Shown: positions 46,641-57,991, counted from the stretch's first letter. The stretch is 64,000 bases of DNA from Saprospiraceae bacterium (GCA_016720635.1 JADKKF010000015.1:1-64000), one strand, 5' to 3'. Made by a program: numbers and translations. Notes: a model not told the origin generated them from the letters alone.

Positions 46641-49073
46641 ATGAGAAAAGATATGAAAAAATTAATATGCATTATTTTCGTTTGGCTGCAAATTTCATTT
46701 GCTAGTTTCGGCCAAAGCCCCACTTTAAAGCAGTTCGTCGAAGCAGCTAAAGAGGCGATGGAAAATAAGGATTACAATGCTGCATTTACTCATTATAGCT
46801 CGGCATTAAGTGTCGATGATAAAAGAGTAGATTTGCAATATAATTTGGCAGAGGCTGCCTTAAATCAACAATCATTTGGTGTAGCAGCTGAATATTTCAA
46901 AAAAGTTAATGAAAGCGATAAAAGAAAGGATTATCCTTTGGCTACATATTATTTGGGTTATTCTAGATGGATAAACGGAGATTATGATGGAGCTAGAAAA
47001 GATATCGATATGTATCTTTCTGAACACGACGGCGAAGATCCAGTGTTTACTGCTGCTGCAAAAAGAATTATCACTTCACTTGATTGGGTAGGTGGTAAAA
47101 AATCAATTGAAGATATGTCCAATGCTAACGTAGCATTAATGGGACGTGAAATCAATTCTGATTATTCTGATATTGCGCCCAGTCCACTAAATGATAAACT
47201 ATATTTTTCTTCCTTGAGATTTGACAATCCAAGTGACCCTCATAGACCAGCTAGAAAAATCAGCAATATCATGATGTCTGATGCAGGTAAGGCAGCTATT
47301 CGCTATGAAGATGCGGGTAAGATTGTCGGACATACTGCATTTACAAGCGATGAATCAAAAGTATATTGTACTCTTTGTGAATTCATCAATTCTAGTGAGA
47401 TCCGTTGCGATATTTATGAAAGATCTTTTAATAATGGGAATTTTGGCGAGCTAAAAAAATTGCCTGAGCCAATAAATGCTTCTGGGGCTTCTAATACTCA
47501 ACCATTTGTCGCAAAGAAATTTGGTTCGAACCAAGAACAATTGTGGTTTGTGTCAAATAGACCAGGTGGCAAGGGCGGTCTTGACATTTATGTTGCAGAT
47601 ATTAACTCAGATGGAAGCTTTGGCACTCCTGTTTTGGCAAGTATTAATACAGATCAAGATGATATAACTCCGTATTTCAATTCTAAGAAAGGAATTTTGT
47701 ATTTCTCTTCACTAGGGTACCCTGGTTACGGTGGTTTTGATATTTATGCAGCACAACAAAAAAATGGAGTATTTCTGACTCCTAGAAACGCTGAAAAGCA
47801 ACTCAATAGCTCATTCAATGATTTGTATTACGTTGAATCTAGAGATGGAAAATTTGCTTACATGTCGTCCAACAGATTGGGAACCAACAAGTTGGATAAG
47901 CCAAGTGATGCATGTTGTAACGACATCTTTAAAGGAGAAATCATTCAGTTAAATCTTGTTGCTTTGACATTTGATGGGTATTCTAAAGATTCATTGAAGG
48001 GCGTTTCATTGCAACTAATAGACATGACCGATCCTGAAAATCCTGTAGTTGTTACCAATGACTTGACTTCAAGATTTGACTTTCCATTAGATAGAGGTCG
48101 TGATTATAAAATAGTAGCTTCAAAGAATGGCTATACATCCGATGAAGTGACATTTACCACAAAAGGTATCGATAAGTCACAGGAAATACTCAAAAAGCTT
48201 TATTTGAAGCCAAAAACTATCAAATTGGATGTTTTAACTTTCAATAAGAAGACCAATGAAAATTTGAATGGTAGTACTGTTAAGTTAATAGATATGGACG
48301 ATCCTAGCAAAGAAATAGTGGCTCAGATGGATCCAAATTTGAACTTGATTAGCTTCCCGATCGAAGTGGGTAAAGAATACCGCTTGATTGCTACTAAACG
48401 AGGATTTAGTCCTGATACTTTAGATTTTAATACAAAAGGTACCATCAATTCAGGAACCATTGTCCAAAAATTGTATTTAGGCCGTGGTCGCCCAGAGGAT
48501 TACCTTCCTTTGGCATTGTATTTTGACAACGACGAACCTGAAAAACGTACAAGAAGAACAACAACTTCTAAACAATATCAAGAAACATTTTTCCCTTATT
48601 TTGATAGAAAAGCTACATTCGTAGAGTTCTACACAAAACCATTAAAGGATGATGCAAAAGTATTTGCTGCCAATGAAGTTGAAGATTTCTTTGTAAATAA
48701 AGTTAAGAAAGGAAATGACGATTTGGTTGATTTCATTGAAGCACTTGACAATGCTTTAGCAAACGGTGAAAAACTTGATATCGTGATACAAGGATTTTGT
48801 TCACCAAGAGCTTCTACAAGTTATAACGATGCCTTGGCTAAAAGAAGGATCAATAGTGTTGTCAATCAACTAAGCAAATATAGTGGCGGTAAAATCGCGC
48901 CATTTATGAAAAATGGTGGATTGAAAGTGTCTCATAGAGCGTATGGAGAGAGAAAAGCTCCTAGAACTGTGGTTGCCAATATCAAGGATGTCCGTAATTC
49001 AATATACAGCGTACCAGCTTCACGTGAAAGAAGAGTGGAGATAGTTAATGTTGTTAAAAATATGTCCAATTAA
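46641..49073 (+). CDS. PorE-like OmpA protein: TPR, propeller, CNA-B and OmpA domains
   Basis: The 810-residue protein has a signal peptide, TPR repeats (about 28-135; YNAAFTHYSSALSVDDKRVD), and a PD40/WD40-like propeller (about 165-425; YSDIAPSPLNDKLYFSS and later blades). Two tandem regulatory beta-sandwich repeats follow (about 433-525 and 528-620), each ending in KLYLK or KLYLG. A C-terminal OmpA peptidoglycan-binding domain closes it (about 655-808; QGFCSPRASTSYN, SRERRVEI). The same order is found in PorE of Porphyromonas, which fixes the T9SS to peptidoglycan. It lies 41 bp after the PorP/SprF gene. The true start may be the Met at 46653. Confidence 0.88.
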   Translation: MRKDMKKLICIIFVWLQISFASFGQSPTLKQFVEAAKEAMENKDYNAAFTHYSSALSVDDKRVDLQYNLAEAALNQQSFGVAAEYFKKVNESDKRKDYPLATYYLGYSRWINGDYDGARKDIDMYLSEHDGEDPVFTAAAKRIITSLDWVGGKKSIEDMSNANVALMGREINSDYSDIAPSPLNDKLYFSSLRFDNPSDPHRPARKISNIMMSDAGKAAIRYEDAGKIVGHTAFTSDESKVYCTLCEFINSSEIRCDIYERSFNNGNFGELKKLPEPINASGASNTQPFVAKKFGSNQEQLWFVSNRPGGKGGLDIYVADINSDGSFGTPVLASINTDQDDITPYFNSKKGILYFSSLGYPGYGGFDIYAAQQKNGVFLTPRNAEKQLNSSFNDLYYVESRDGKFAYMSSNRLGTNKLDKPSDACCNDIFKGEIIQLNLVALTFDGYSKDSLKGVSLQLIDMTDPENPVVVTNDLTSRFDFPLDRGRDYKIVASKNGYTSDEVTFTTKGIDKSQEILKKLYLKPKTIKLDVLTFNKKTNENLNGSTVKLIDMDDPSKEIVAQMDPNLNLISFPIEVGKEYRLIATKRGFSPDTLDFNTKGTINSGTIVQKLYLGRGRPEDYLPLALYFDNDEPEKRTRRTTTSKQYQETFFPYFDRKATFVEFYTKPLKDDAKVFAANEVEDFFVNKVKKGNDDLVDFIEALDNALANGEKLDIVIQGFCSPRASTSYNDALAKRRINSVVNQLSKYSGGKIAPFMKNGGLKVSHRAYGERKAPRTVVANIKDVRNSIYSVPASRERRVEIVNVVKNMSN

Positions 49074-49158
49074 TTTCTTTTCTAAGAATTTAAAAAAGAT
49101 CAATATGTTAAATATGAAAAGAAGAAGAGCTATAAATTCTTTACAAATAATAAATCCA

Positions 49159-52100
49159 ATGAAAAATAATAGTTGGCAAAATATTTTGCGAATTAGTATG
49201 GTCATAATAGGTTTGGCGTTTTCCGTTAATTCCTTTGCAACCCATATAGTTGGGGGCCAATTGACATACAGATGTTTAGGGAACAATAATTATGAAATTA
49301 AATTATTGCTTTACCGTGATTGTTATAATGGGAATCCAGCTGCCTCATTTGATGACCCTGCACCAGTAGGAATCTATGATGGTAGAACCAATCAACCCGT
49401 TGCCGTTACTGGTCCTTTTACAATCAATGGAAAAATTTTGATTCCTTATACAGGTGAGGATACAATTCACCAAACTTTGGTGAATGATTGTGGTGTTAGG
49501 AATACCGATGTATGCGTACATAGAACGATTTATACTGATACGGTGAATCTACCTTTTAATCCTGATGGATATATCTTTGCTTATCAAAGATGTTGTAGGA
49601 ATTATACAGTTAATAATATCGTAGATCCGTTAGAAACTGGCTCTACTTATTTTATTAAACTGACAGGGGCTGCCCAATTGAATTGCAATACAGCTGCTAA
49701 TTTTAAATCTTGGCCAGATATTTATATTTGTACCAATAGTCAATTGGATTTTGACCATGGAGCAATAGATCCAGATGGAGACTCGTTGGTATATAAATTA
49801 TGTGTACCATCTCAAGGGGCAAGTTTAGCCATTCCTAATCCAGCGATTCCATCCAATCCACCTTATGATACAGTGGTATGGAAAGCCCCATTTAATTTAT
49901 CAAATTTGATGGGTGGGACAACGCCTTTGGCCATTGATGCAAATACGGGTCGTTTGACAGCTTTCCCAACAATAATTGGACAATATCTAATCGGTGTTTG
50001 TGTAGATGAATATAGAGGCGGAGAATTGTTATCTTCTACTCGAAGAGACTTCCAATACAATGTTAGAGAGTGTGATTTGCCACCCATCGCTGCTGGTGCA
50101 GTAGCCTCGGTAGAATGTGGTAACAATACCGTTGCATTCCAAGATCAATCAACAGGTGCTGTTAATTTTGTGAAGTGGATCTTTGATTATCCAACAAATT
50201 CTGATACATCGAATTTGAGTAATCCTAGCCATACTTTTAGTACAGTCGGAAATCACAGAGTGGCCCTTGTCGCTTACAGAACTGAAACTTGTAATGATAC
50301 AGCTTTTGTTGATTTCACGATCCCGAATTCTGGTTTGATTCCGTCATTTACGAATTCATTTTATATATGTAATGATACTTATGTTGTCAATTTCAACGAT
50401 ACCTCACGTGATACAATTGCTGGTTCTGCAGTTAATAGTTGGAATTGGGAGTTTATCAATGGTACTGATACCATTCGTGCAAGTGGTAGGAACAATACTA
50501 TTTCTATACCATCTAGTGCAACACGAGTACTTGTTAGGTTGACGGTTGGATCTACACAAGGTTGTATCCAAACAATTTCACAGTATATAGATTTGAATAA
50601 TTCTCAATCGATTACTGCAGATTTCACATATTCAGTAAAAAAATGTAGTGGAGTTTATACGATTACTCCTGTGAGTACATCAGTAAATACCATTCCTAAT
50701 TCTACTATATCTACATACGAATGGACACTTTTACAAGGTGCTACCGTTTTAACATCTAATTTACAAGGTCCAAATTTCACGGTGACAAGTCCGAATGATA
50801 TTTGGTTACAGTTGAAGGTTACCAATTCACTTGGTTGTGGAAACTCCACTGTAAGAAGACCTGTAGATGCAAATGTTGGGGATGGTTTATTTCCTAGTTT
50901 CACAAGGAATGTTGTTCGTTGTGGAGAGAAATGTACTTTGTCTTTGAATTCTACTTCACGTGATTCCATAAATGGAAATGCTGGATTGAGACAACAGTGG
51001 GAGATTATTGTAGGTACAGATACCACACGTTCCAATGTTGTAAATCCAAAGGTTACGGCTGCATGTGGATCAACGGTTACCGTTAATTTGACCATTGTCT
51101 CTATAGAAGGCTGTACAGCTACTACTTCTGAGACTTTCGTTCTTCAGGCTGACTCTGAGATTAAGGCTGATTTCAATATTGATATAAGAAATTGTGTTCA
51201 GAATAGTGATGTAGTTTTGACAGCTACTTATGATAATAATTTCCCTCCAACTTCTGTTACTTGGACTTTGAGTAACGGTTTAACTGGAACAGGAAATACT
51301 TATTCAAATTCATTGGAGGCTGGAGCTTTTGATGTGACTATGTGTGCTACTTTTACAGAAGATTGTAGAATCTGCCAAGTTAAATCATTTACTACAAGGA
51401 ACTTGAATCAAGTTTCAGTGAGTGGCGGTTCTATTTGTATAGGTCAATCACTTGTATTGAATCCAAGTCCTGTTAGTCCATATGTTTATACATGGGCTCC
51501 TGGTGTAGGATTGAGTAATATTGGATCCGCTAGCCCAACAGCAGCACCAGTTGTTACTACCACTTATACAGTAACAGTGTCAGATCCAGTTTCTGGATGT
51601 AAGAAAGTTCTTAACCCACAAGTAGTAGTAAATAGATCACAAGATCAGTTAGGATTTACGTTCAGACAATCTTGTGCAAATCAATTATCAGTACAATTTA
51701 CGAATACTGGTGTGGCTTCAAATGTTACTTGGGTATTCGGAACAACTCCACCTACAGTAACAACAGTAGCTTCTCCAACGATCAATTTCCCTAATTTGGG
51801 CAATTATACTGTTATATGATAGGTGGTTCTCCATGTGTGGATTCTATAGTAAGACAAATAACTCTTAGACCATACCAGTGGCCAACTTTACCTGATACGG
51901 TTATCGCTTGTAATACCAATATGGTGAACTTGAACCCTGGAGCCAACACTAGTTTTGGCTACCATTGGAATAACGCAGCATTATTGGATAATGCAGATAT
52001 CGCCAACCCTAAAGCTTCGTTACAAAGTACTACGACTTTCTTAGTGACAATTACAAATACACAAGAGAATTGTACAACTACAGATAGAGTAGTAGCTATT

Positions 52101-53132
52101 TTGACTCAAGACAATACTGTTAATATCACCAAGGATTCTGTAGTATGTAATGGAAATGTAGTTAGATTAATAGCGAATAACGTAAATGCTGGAACTTACA
52201 CTTGGTTTAACAGTGCTGGTGTTCAGGTAGGTACGGGTTCAACGTTGGATGTGACGGTAACAGCTGATGAATCATATACTGTTAGAGTCAGGGATATTTA
52301 TGGATGTACTCATGAGAATGTAATTCGATTGAAAGTACAGGATAATCGTGTACAAATAACGGGTAATCTTATGATTTGTCCTGGAAAGAGCACTGAGTTG
52401 ACAGCAAATGTCGCCGATATTGGAAATGTCCAGACATATCTATGGTCTCCAAATACCGCCATTGTATCGGGACAAGGCACGAACAAAATCGTGGTAAATC
52501 CATCTACAAGCACTACTTATAATGTATTGGTAACTTATAAAAATGGATGTACAGCTAATGCAGCTGCTACAGTTTCAGTAAGTTCATTCACTCCAGCTTT
52601 ATCAATCAGCGCAGATCCTGATACTTTATTGCAAGCTGGGACAGTAAATTTATCTGTAACTTCAGATCCTTCTTATACTTATCAATGGCAGCCATCGGGT
52701 GTTTTGAACAATCCGAACATCGCTAACCCAATTGCTACGATTGAAACAAGCACGACCTTTACTGTTACAGTAACAAATAGAGATGGTTGTACCCAGGTAC
52801 TTCAACAATTCGTTTTGGTTAGAGTTTTCGATTGTAAAGAACCTTTTGTATTCATCCCTAATGCGTTTTCACCAAATGGAGATGGAGAGAATGATTATTT
52901 GTGCTTGAGATCATTGGCAGTGATTGATTATGATATTTTCATCTATGATAGATGGGGTAATAAAGTATTTGAAGGCATAAGAGTTGTTCCTTCTAGTAGC
53001 AATACAGGCTGTTGGAATGGTACTTTCGATGGCAAAGAACTTTCCCCTGATGTGTATGGATATTATTTGAAAGCACGATGCGTTGGAGGTGAACAATTCA
53101 CCAAACAAGGAAATATTACTTTATTAAGATAA
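49159..53132 (+). CDS. Large adhesin with T9SS type B C-terminal domain (frameshifted)
   Basis: The start is uncertain; the ATG at 49159 precedes a good signal peptide (SMVIIGLAFSVNSFATHIVGG), though the frame is open from 49048. The N-terminal cysteine-rich domain (TYRCLGNNNYEIKLLLYRDC, then QRCCRNYTVNN) is shared with the next gene. Several PKD-like domains follow. The first frame ends TGA at 51817-51819, and homology continues one frame over from 51816 (MIGGSPCVDSIVRQI). The end is the gliding-motility-associated C-terminal domain (FIPNAFSPNGDGEND, ELSPDVYGYYLKARC). One missing base near 51811-51816 explains the break; the intact paralogue downstream supports this. Repaired length is about 1,324 residues. 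Confidence 0.85.
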
Positions 53133-53140
53133 AATAAGAT

Positions 53141-53176
53141 AAAGCCCGTCAATCAATTTGATGGGCTTTTTCTTTT
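53141..53176 (+). terminator. Intrinsic terminator between the two adhesin genes
   Basis: AAAGCCCGTCAA pairs with TTTGATGGGCTTT (one G-T pair) around a short loop, with a T-rich tail. It lies 8 bp after the first adhesin stop, so the second gene may be partly or separately expressed. Confidence 0.75.
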
Positions 53177-53189
53177 TATTTATGAAATA

Positions 53190-55385
53190 ATGGCAAATAA
53201 AATTATAAAGCCAATAGCGAATCATTGTATATTCATATTATTTGCTTGTGCTTTATTTTATTTTCCAACGAAAATATTTGCAACCCATATTATTGGGGGT
53301 GAAATAACGTATAAATGTCTCGGGAACAATAAGTTCATAATTTCTCTTACAGTATATCGGGACTGCAAAAATGGTAGTCCTAGTGCGCCATTTGACGATC
53401 CAGCATATTTGGGTTTTTTTCTTCAAAACAACCAACTCGATACTACCATAGCCTCTAAAGGTGTTCTATACATGTACCTTAGAAACAATGACACGCTTGC
53501 GCCTGTTCTTTTTTCTCCTTGTAGGGTCCAAAAAGATAGTATTTGCGTTCATACAACAACTTATTTTGATACCGTTTCTTTGCCTTTTCGGCAAGGTGGT
53601 TATAGACTTGTTTATCAAAGATGTTGTCGCAATGGTAGCATAGTCAATATACAAGAACCAATTGGGACAGGGGCAACTTTTTCTACTGATATTACCGAAC
53701 ATGCATTGATGAATTGTAATAGTTCGCCAACATTTAAGGAGTGGCCACCTTTGTATATTTGCGTGGATGATCCAATTATTTTTGATCATTCAGGCGAGGA
53801 CATGGAAGGCGATTCCATAGTATATGAACTTTGTGCACCGCTTAATGGCCCACCACCTGATTTACCACAGCCGAATCCACCAGGAAATCCGCCATATCCA
53901 GAAGTGGTTTGGAAATCACCCTTTTCACTCAGTAATGTATTGAGTGGCGTACCGCTAATGATTGATAGACAGACTGGGTTATTGACAGGAACACCCAATG
54001 TGTTGGGTCAGTTCGTTGTAGGTATTTGTATGAAGGAATATCGACTTGGGATATTGCAATCAATTGTGAGGAGAGATTTTCAATATAATGTAGGGTTATG
54101 TGGGACGGTTAGTGCTGTGTATACAGCTCCACTTTTTCAATGTTCGAAGACCATTTTTATAGAAAACGACAGTTCCGTTGCTAATACATTTGAATGGATC
54201 TTGACTGATAGTATGGGCTTGACTACACGTCAGTTCAATCGTTCATTTAACTTCGATGTACCCAAAGAAGGTACCTATTATATTCGCCTAGTCGCCAATC
54301 CAAACTTTGATTGCGCTGATACAGCTTATCATCAAATACATATTTATGATGAAAAAATTACGCCTAATTTTACTTATGAAATAGTACAATGTAATGCGGA
54401 TTCTATTTTAATAAAGGTAGTAAATAACCCATCCATAGAAAATGATACAATCCAATGGATGAAAACCCAAATCGGTTTTGATAATTCGGTGGTATCTTTT
54501 TTCAATCAAGATACAATTTTGGTATCATTGAAACGTGTCACTGATATCGATATTTTTCAAGAAATTGGGTCATCTAAAGGCTGTTATGATAGTTTATCAA
54601 AAAAAATAAATCTTCCCTTGTTAGATTCTGACTATCCATCTATTTTATCTTTATGTGAAAATAACACTCTAATTGTACGACCAGATAAAATTTTACCGTG
54701 CAATTATACCTGGACTCCAACGACATATATCACAACTTCACCTTTTGAAGCTGTGGTTGGCATTAGTCCTGAAAGCAGCATTCAGTATATTGTAAAAATG
54801 GTTGGCTTGAATGATGTTTGTGTTGCCTATGATACTGTAAATGTTGTCCTTATACCAAAGGTATTGGATCTAGCCATTAATGCTTTACCTGATGAAATTC
54901 GCAAGGGTGCCAACTCTACTTTGACAGCGACATTTTTAAATAATTATACCTATATCTGGAGTCCTCAACAGAGTTTGTCTAGCTTTAACTTAAATACAGC
55001 TATCGCAAATCCTACTGTTTCTACTCGATATTTTGTTACCATCACTTCACCCGATGGCTGTGTGGATACGACTTCTATCGTTTTAAGAGTTTTAGTAGAT
55101 CCTTGTACGGAGCCATATTTGTTTATCCCAAATGCATTTAGCCCCAATGGAGATGGTGAAAATGATCAATGGCAAGTTAAAGGGAATGTTGTGATTTCTT
55201 GCATTGTTTCTATTTTCGATAGATGGGGGCATCTTGTTTATCATTCTGACTCAGGCATACCTAGCTGGGATGGAAGATTTCAAGGACAAGACCTTCCTCC
55301 TGACGTCTATGGCTATTATTTAAAAATCATCTGTGAAGACCAAACTACCACACAAAGACAAGGGAATATCACCCTTGTCCGTTGA
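53190..55385 (+). CDS. Second large adhesin with T9SS type B C-terminal domain
   Basis: The 731-residue protein is a shorter, intact paralogue of the preceding gene. It has a signal peptide ending at FATHIIGGEITY, the same N-terminal cysteine-rich domain (KCLGNNKFIISLTVYRDC, VYQRCCRNGSIVN), a middle region with PKD-like segments, and the type B domain (FIPNAFSPNGDGENDQW, DLPPDVYGYYLKIIC, QGNITLVR). Established work on SprB-type proteins shows that this C-terminal domain directs T9SS export with a PorP/SprF partner. Export to the cell surface and an adhesive role are inferred. A terminator separates it from its neighbour. Confidence 0.9.
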   Translation: MANKIIKPIANHCIFILFACALFYFPTKIFATHIIGGEITYKCLGNNKFIISLTVYRDCKNGSPSAPFDDPAYLGFFLQNNQLDTTIASKGVLYMYLRNNDTLAPVLFSPCRVQKDSICVHTTTYFDTVSLPFRQGGYRLVYQRCCRNGSIVNIQEPIGTGATFSTDITEHALMNCNSSPTFKEWPPLYICVDDPIIFDHSGEDMEGDSIVYELCAPLNGPPPDLPQPNPPGNPPYPEVVWKSPFSLSNVLSGVPLMIDRQTGLLTGTPNVLGQFVVGICMKEYRLGILQSIVRRDFQYNVGLCGTVSAVYTAPLFQCSKTIFIENDSSVANTFEWILTDSMGLTTRQFNRSFNFDVPKEGTYYIRLVANPNFDCADTAYHQIHIYDEKITPNFTYEIVQCNADSILIKVVNNPSIENDTIQWMKTQIGFDNSVVSFFNQDTILVSLKRVTDIDIFQEIGSSKGCYDSLSKKINLPLLDSDYPSILSLCENNTLIVRPDKILPCNYTWTPTTYITTSPFEAVVGISPESSIQYIVKMVGLNDVCVAYDTVNVVLIPKVLDLAINALPDEIRKGANSTLTATFLNNYTYIWSPQQSLSSFNLNTAIANPTVSTRYFVTITSPDGCVDTTSIVLRVLVDPCTEPYLFIPNAFSPNGDGENDQWQVKGNVVISCIVSIFDRWGHLVYHSDSGIPSWDGRFQGQDLPPDVYGYYLKIICEDQTTTQRQGNITLVR

Positions 55386-55519
55386 TTTCAAATGTTAAAT
55401 ATTTGTTAAAAAAATATGCATAGCAATTAATGATTATGTATAAAGAATTGTAATACAGCGTATTGCAACTATATAGTAGTATGCATAAAATTGAGCAATG
55501 TGATAAATGGTATTATGTA

Positions 55520-55551
55520 TTGCATAGTATATTGTTTTGTATATATATTTG
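55520..55551 (+). promoter_or_regulatory. Promoter: TTG-N21-TATATTTG for the padR operon
   Basis: TTG at 55520-55522 and TATATTTG at 55544-55551 lie about 20 bp before the padR ATG at 55570, giving a very short leader. The stretch upstream repeats GTATTGCA (near 55459 and 55517), a possible regulator site. Confidence 0.5.
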
Positions 55552-55569
55552 CATTGTCAATTACTTATT

Positions 55570-55893
55570 ATGAATATAGAGAATACAAAAGCACAAATGC
55601 GAAAAGGCATACTCGAGATGAGTATTCTAGCCATCGTCGCAAGAGGGGAGGCCTATCCAAGTGACATTATCAAAGCTCTTAAGGATATGGACTTAATCAT
55701 AGTGGAAGGGACTCTTTATCCTTTATTAACCCGGTTGAAGAATTATCATTTGTTGGACTATCGGTGGGAAGAATCCAACAGTGGTCCTCCTCGTAAATAC
55801 TTTTCACTTACAGATGAAGGCCAGCGGGTTTATTTGGAATTAAAGGAAGCTTGGCACGATTTTGTCATCTGCGTAAATAATATCATTAAATAA
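55570..55893 (+). CDS. PadR-family transcriptional regulator
   Basis: The 107-residue protein is a winged-helix regulator. The family motifs are GILEMSILAIVARGEAYPSDI (first helices), VEGTLYPLLTRLKNYHLL (recognition helix region) and GPPRKYFSLTDEGQRVY (wing). I chose the ATG at 55570, which follows the promoter closely; a longer frame to 55537 covers the promoter. It lies 16 bp upstream of a PspC-domain gene, a common pair in Bacteroidota, and probably controls its own operon. Confidence 0.93.
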   Translation: MNIENTKAQMRKGILEMSILAIVARGEAYPSDIIKALKDMDLIIVEGTLYPLLTRLKNYHLLDYRWEESNSGPPRKYFSLTDEGQRVYLELKEAWHDFVICVNNIIK

Positions 55894-55909
55894 AATAAAA
55901 TCAACCAAT

Positions 55910-57976
55910 ATGAACAAGATCATACAGATAAATTTAGGAGGCGCGGCCCTGACGCTTGACGACGATGCGTACGAGTTGTTGAAGACATATTTACAAAAAA
56001 TTAAGAGAGCATTTAATGACGCCAGTAGCCATGATGAGTTGATTAAGGACTTTGAAACCCGGATAGCTGAATTGTTGCAAGAAAAGAATCCAGGTAGTTC
56101 GATTTATTCCCGAAAAAATGTAGAAGCAGTAATAGCTGTCTTGGGTGAGCCTGAACAAATATTGGAAGAGTCTTCTAGCGAGGCTGGACCAAGGAATAAT
56201 TATAGCCAAGAAGATTCCACATTCAACCCAGGTCGCAGACTCTATCGACATGGCCATGACAAAGTGGTGGCTGGTGTTTGTGCTGGATTAGCGCAGTATT
56301 TAGGCATTAAAGATCCCCTATGGGTGCGAATTGGCTTTGTAATTTTAATTTGGGTTTTTGGTATCCCTATTTGGATATATTTATTGTTATGGATAGTCTT
56401 ACCTGAGGCAAAATCACCTTCAGAGTATTTGGAAATGCAAGGAAAGCCAATCAATTTTGATAACATAAATAATATCATAAATGAAGGTGTTGACAAAATT
56501 AAATCTTTTGCTACGTCTTCTGACACTAACGCAGGAAAATTTAATTTTGAAACCAAAAGGACGATTTTTGAAAATTTTGGGGATTTTCTTAAAAAAATGG
56601 GGGGATTGCTATTGGTAATTTTGGGAATCGTCATTTTAATAGGTGCGATTACGTCTTTTTTTTCTTTTACAGCTAGTTTGATTGTAGCTGCGGCTTTCAT
56701 TCCCAGTTTTTTTGGAGACAATACCTTTTGGAATTATATGATGGTTATAAGTTTGTATTTATTGATTGCCATTCCCTTATTTTATATCATCTTTTGGTTT
56801 ATTAATTATTTAAGGAATAGAAAAATTTCCCCTAAGGCTTATTGGATTGGGCTTGGAACGTGGCTTTTATGCCTCATTTTTACGATAGTATGCGGTATAA
56901 GATTATTGTCGGATTTTTCAACTCACCAATATATCACCAATGAACTGAGCATCACCCAACCTTATGGCGATACGCTCATTGTCGTACCAGCACAGTATGA
57001 TAAAATACAAGGCTCTTTCCATCTAACCAAATGGAAAATTTCTAATATGAATGGAAATCCTTTTTTAGGAGACGATATCGATTTATTGATTACCACGAGT
57101 CCCGATCAAGAGTACCACTTATTCGAGAAAATAGGTGCTTTTGGTAGCGATGAAAACGAGGCTCAAGCCAATGCTAAAGAACTTAGTGCTGAATATCATA
57201 TTGAAGGGCGTGTTTTATCGTTGCCCTCTAGATACAATTTGTCAAAAGATAGCCGCTGGCGAGTTCAGGCTGCTAGTGTTGAGTTGCAAGTGCCCAAGGG
57301 TAAATTCGTTAAAATTGGGGAAGGAATAAATCATCGCTACGATATACTTATCAAGTCAGAGGATGATTTCAAACGAAGACGATCTGTTGAGGTAGGCGAT
57401 ATTGTAAGTAGCAATGGTGTAGAAATATCTATCAACAATGATAGTCCTTGGTCTAATGAAGTCGATATTGATGGTGACAATACCTTCAAAATCAAGAAAA
57501 GTTATGCACCGCAGACAGTCACAAATTCACCACTTCACATAGATCTAGACAATTTGCCAGCAGAAATTAATTTTTCAAAAGAAAAATTTGGCAATTATGA
57601 TGACATCGAGCTTACCATTAAGCCCAGCAGTTCAGGCGATTATAACCTTACTTCCTTTTTATCAGCAACTTTGGACGAGGGTAGAAAAAAATTGGACTTT
57701 AAAATGGTTGAATATCCAATTTTATTCGAAGGTAAACACTTGTCGCTAAGTCCTAATTTTTATTTTAGTGTAGATCAAGGATGGGTATCCCCTAAGCTGT
57801 CCATAGAACTTGAAATTCCATTAAATGCCAGAGTAACTTTTGATAAGGGGATTTCTTCCATCCTTTCTAGTAATGGAATTCAGCAATATAATGATTACGA
57901 CATTGATAATCCGAGCCAAATTTGGAAAATGACCCAAGAAGGCCTTTTACCATTGAATTTGTCCTCCGATAAATAA
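55910..57976 (+). CDS. PspC-domain membrane stress protein
   Basis: The 688-residue protein has an N-terminal cytoplasmic helical domain (about 1-85; FNDASSHDELIKDFETRIAE), a PspC domain with its membrane segment (about 105-165; DKVVAGVCAGLAQYLGIKDP) and four more membrane segments between about 220 and 330. A beta-rich C-terminal part of about 350 residues resembles DUF4097-type adhesin-like domains. PspC proteins sense or counter envelope stress; the large C-terminal part in this type is of unknown role. It is cotranscribed with padR. Confidence 0.9.
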   Translation: MNKIIQINLGGAALTLDDDAYELLKTYLQKIKRAFNDASSHDELIKDFETRIAELLQEKNPGSSIYSRKNVEAVIAVLGEPEQILEESSSEAGPRNNYSQEDSTFNPGRRLYRHGHDKVVAGVCAGLAQYLGIKDPLWVRIGFVILIWVFGIPIWIYLLLWIVLPEAKSPSEYLEMQGKPINFDNINNIINEGVDKIKSFATSSDTNAGKFNFETKRTIFENFGDFLKKMGGLLLVILGIVILIGAITSFFSFTASLIVAAAFIPSFFGDNTFWNYMMVISLYLLIAIPLFYIIFWFINYLRNRKISPKAYWIGLGTWLLCLIFTIVCGIRLLSDFSTHQYITNELSITQPYGDTLIVVPAQYDKIQGSFHLTKWKISNMNGNPFLGDDIDLLITTSPDQEYHLFEKIGAFGSDENEAQANAKELSAEYHIEGRVLSLPSRYNLSKDSRWRVQAASVELQVPKGKFVKIGEGINHRYDILIKSEDDFKRRRSVEVGDIVSSNGVEISINNDSPWSNEVDIDGDNTFKIKKSYAPQTVTNSPLHIDLDNLPAEINFSKEKFGNYDDIELTIKPSSSGDYNLTSFLSATLDEGRKKLDFKMVEYPILFEGKHLSLSPNFYFSVDQGWVSPKLSIELEIPLNARVTFDKGISSILSSNGIQQYNDYDIDNPSQIWKMTQEGLLPLNLSSDK

Positions 57977-57991
57977 TGATTAGTACTTGAG

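Noticed and set aside
51816..53132. Separate gene for the second half of the first type B adhesin
   Set aside because: It lacks a signal peptide, starts inside the previous stop, and its reading continues the previous domain; the intact paralogue shows both parts in one protein.
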